NCBI GenBank assembly: GCA_015231665.1
Contig: JADGBD010000147.1
Coordinates: forward strand, 1 to 5,531
DNA length: 5,531 bases
Direction of reading: 5' to 3'
Source: Gammaproteobacteria bacterium
GTDB lineage: Bacteria; Pseudomonadota; Gammaproteobacteria; Chromatiales; Chromatiaceae
Under the pieces are notes generated by a model. The model was not told the origin of the DNA, made no database searches, and saw only the letters and a list, made by a program, of their open reading frames with translations. Within the stretch, counting starts at the first letter, position 1. The number at the start of each line of letters is the position of its first letter. Both the position numbers and the translations under genes were made by a program. Shown here in pieces: positions 5,194-5,531 of this stretch.

Positions 5194-5531
5194 ATGAACA
5201 TGCACCAGACCGACGACCTTCGAATCCGTGCCATCAAAGAGGTGGCCTCGCCGACCGAGGTACATGCCGAGCACCCTATCACTGCCGAGGCTGCGGAGCT
5301 GGTGCACAACACCCGCCAGGCGATTCACCGCATCCTGCAGCAGCAGGATGACCGTCTGCTGGTGATCACCGGCCCCTGTTCGGTGCACGACACCCAGGCG
5401 GCATTGGAATATTGCGATCGCCTGCGCCCGCTGCAGCAGGAACTGGCGGCTGATTTGCTGATTGTCATGCGGGTTTATTTCGAGAAGCCGCGCACCACAG
5501 TCGGCTGGAAGGGCCTGATCAACGACCCCGA
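5194..5531 (+). CDS. aroG: 3-deoxy-7-phosphoheptulonate (DAHP) synthase, AroG type, 5' part
   Basis: DAHP synthase condenses phosphoenolpyruvate with erythrose 4-phosphate in the first step of the shikimate pathway to aromatic amino acids. The window holds the first 112 residues of an expected 350 or so; the gene runs off the right edge intact. It aligns closely with the type I AroF/G/H family: DDLRIRAIKE (7-16) is the N-terminal region involved in feedback binding in E. coli AroG, GPCS (60-63) contains the metal-binding cysteine C62, and R93, K98-P-R-T-T and GWKGLINDP (104-112) are active-site segments. ATG at 5194 is preferred, but a second ATG lies at 5200 and the ribosome binding site is weak for both. 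Which amino acid inhibits it cannot be decided here. E4P and Ru5P link it loosely with the divergent prk through pentose-phosphate metabolism. Confidence 0.93.
   Translation, partial: MNMHQTDDLRIRAIKEVASPTEVHAEHPITAEAAELVHNTRQAIHRILQQQDDRLLVITGPCSVHDTQAALEYCDRLRPLQQELAADLLIVMRVYFEKPRTTVGWKGLINDP

Noticed and set aside
4931..5197. 88-codon plus-strand ORF in the prk-aroG divergent region
   Set aside because: No ribosome binding site and no recognisable domain. It covers both leader palindromes and the proposed aroG promoter, and ends just inside aroG in another frame.

Overview
The window is GC-rich (roughly 60% or more by eye), tightly coded proteobacterial DNA. The proteins resemble gammaproteobacterial families: an E. 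coli-type pyrophosphatase, MoaC, FxsA and an AroG-type DAHP synthase. The octameric-type phosphoribulokinase suggests, but does not prove, a CO2-fixing lineage such as purple or colourless sulfur bacteria (Chromatiales-like). No gene here fixes the species.

Layout. Positions 17-1216 (+) encode a MacB/FtsX-type ABC permease; the last codons of an upstream gene may precede it. The 308-base gap that follows holds a decayed dispersed-repeat fragment, then a block of three consecutive hairpins ending in a strong intrinsic terminator, and then the promoter of ppa. Inorganic pyrophosphatase (1525-2073, +) and a YfcE/MJ0936-type metallophosphodiesterase (2084-2632, +) are 10 bases apart and look like an operon. 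The 367-base gap at 2633-2999 is mostly a repeat-built element (2645-2972) bounded by inverted arms, with tandem CGCAAAG units and a C/G-rich hairpin inside. moaC (3000-3482, +) and fxsA (3541-3981, +) follow. fxsA converges on a phosphoribulokinase gene (4047-4928, -) across 65 bases that contain a second copy of the C/G-rich hairpin. A 265-base divergent region separates prk from the start of an aroG-like DAHP synthase gene (5194 to the window end, +).

How the genes fit together. They are mostly unrelated housekeeping and metabolic units: phosphate and phosphodiester metabolism, molybdenum cofactor synthesis, an inner-membrane FxsA protein, ribulose bisphosphate formation and entry to the shikimate pathway. 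There is no obvious defence system, prophage or conventional IS element.

The most interesting unexplained signal is at about 1313-1455. A sequence resembling an RpoE/AlgU promoter is followed by about 109 bases that fold into three adjacent hairpins. All three loops carry a run of four or five C, and the last hairpin ends in eight T. This looks like an independent small RNA gene and is offered as a candidate.
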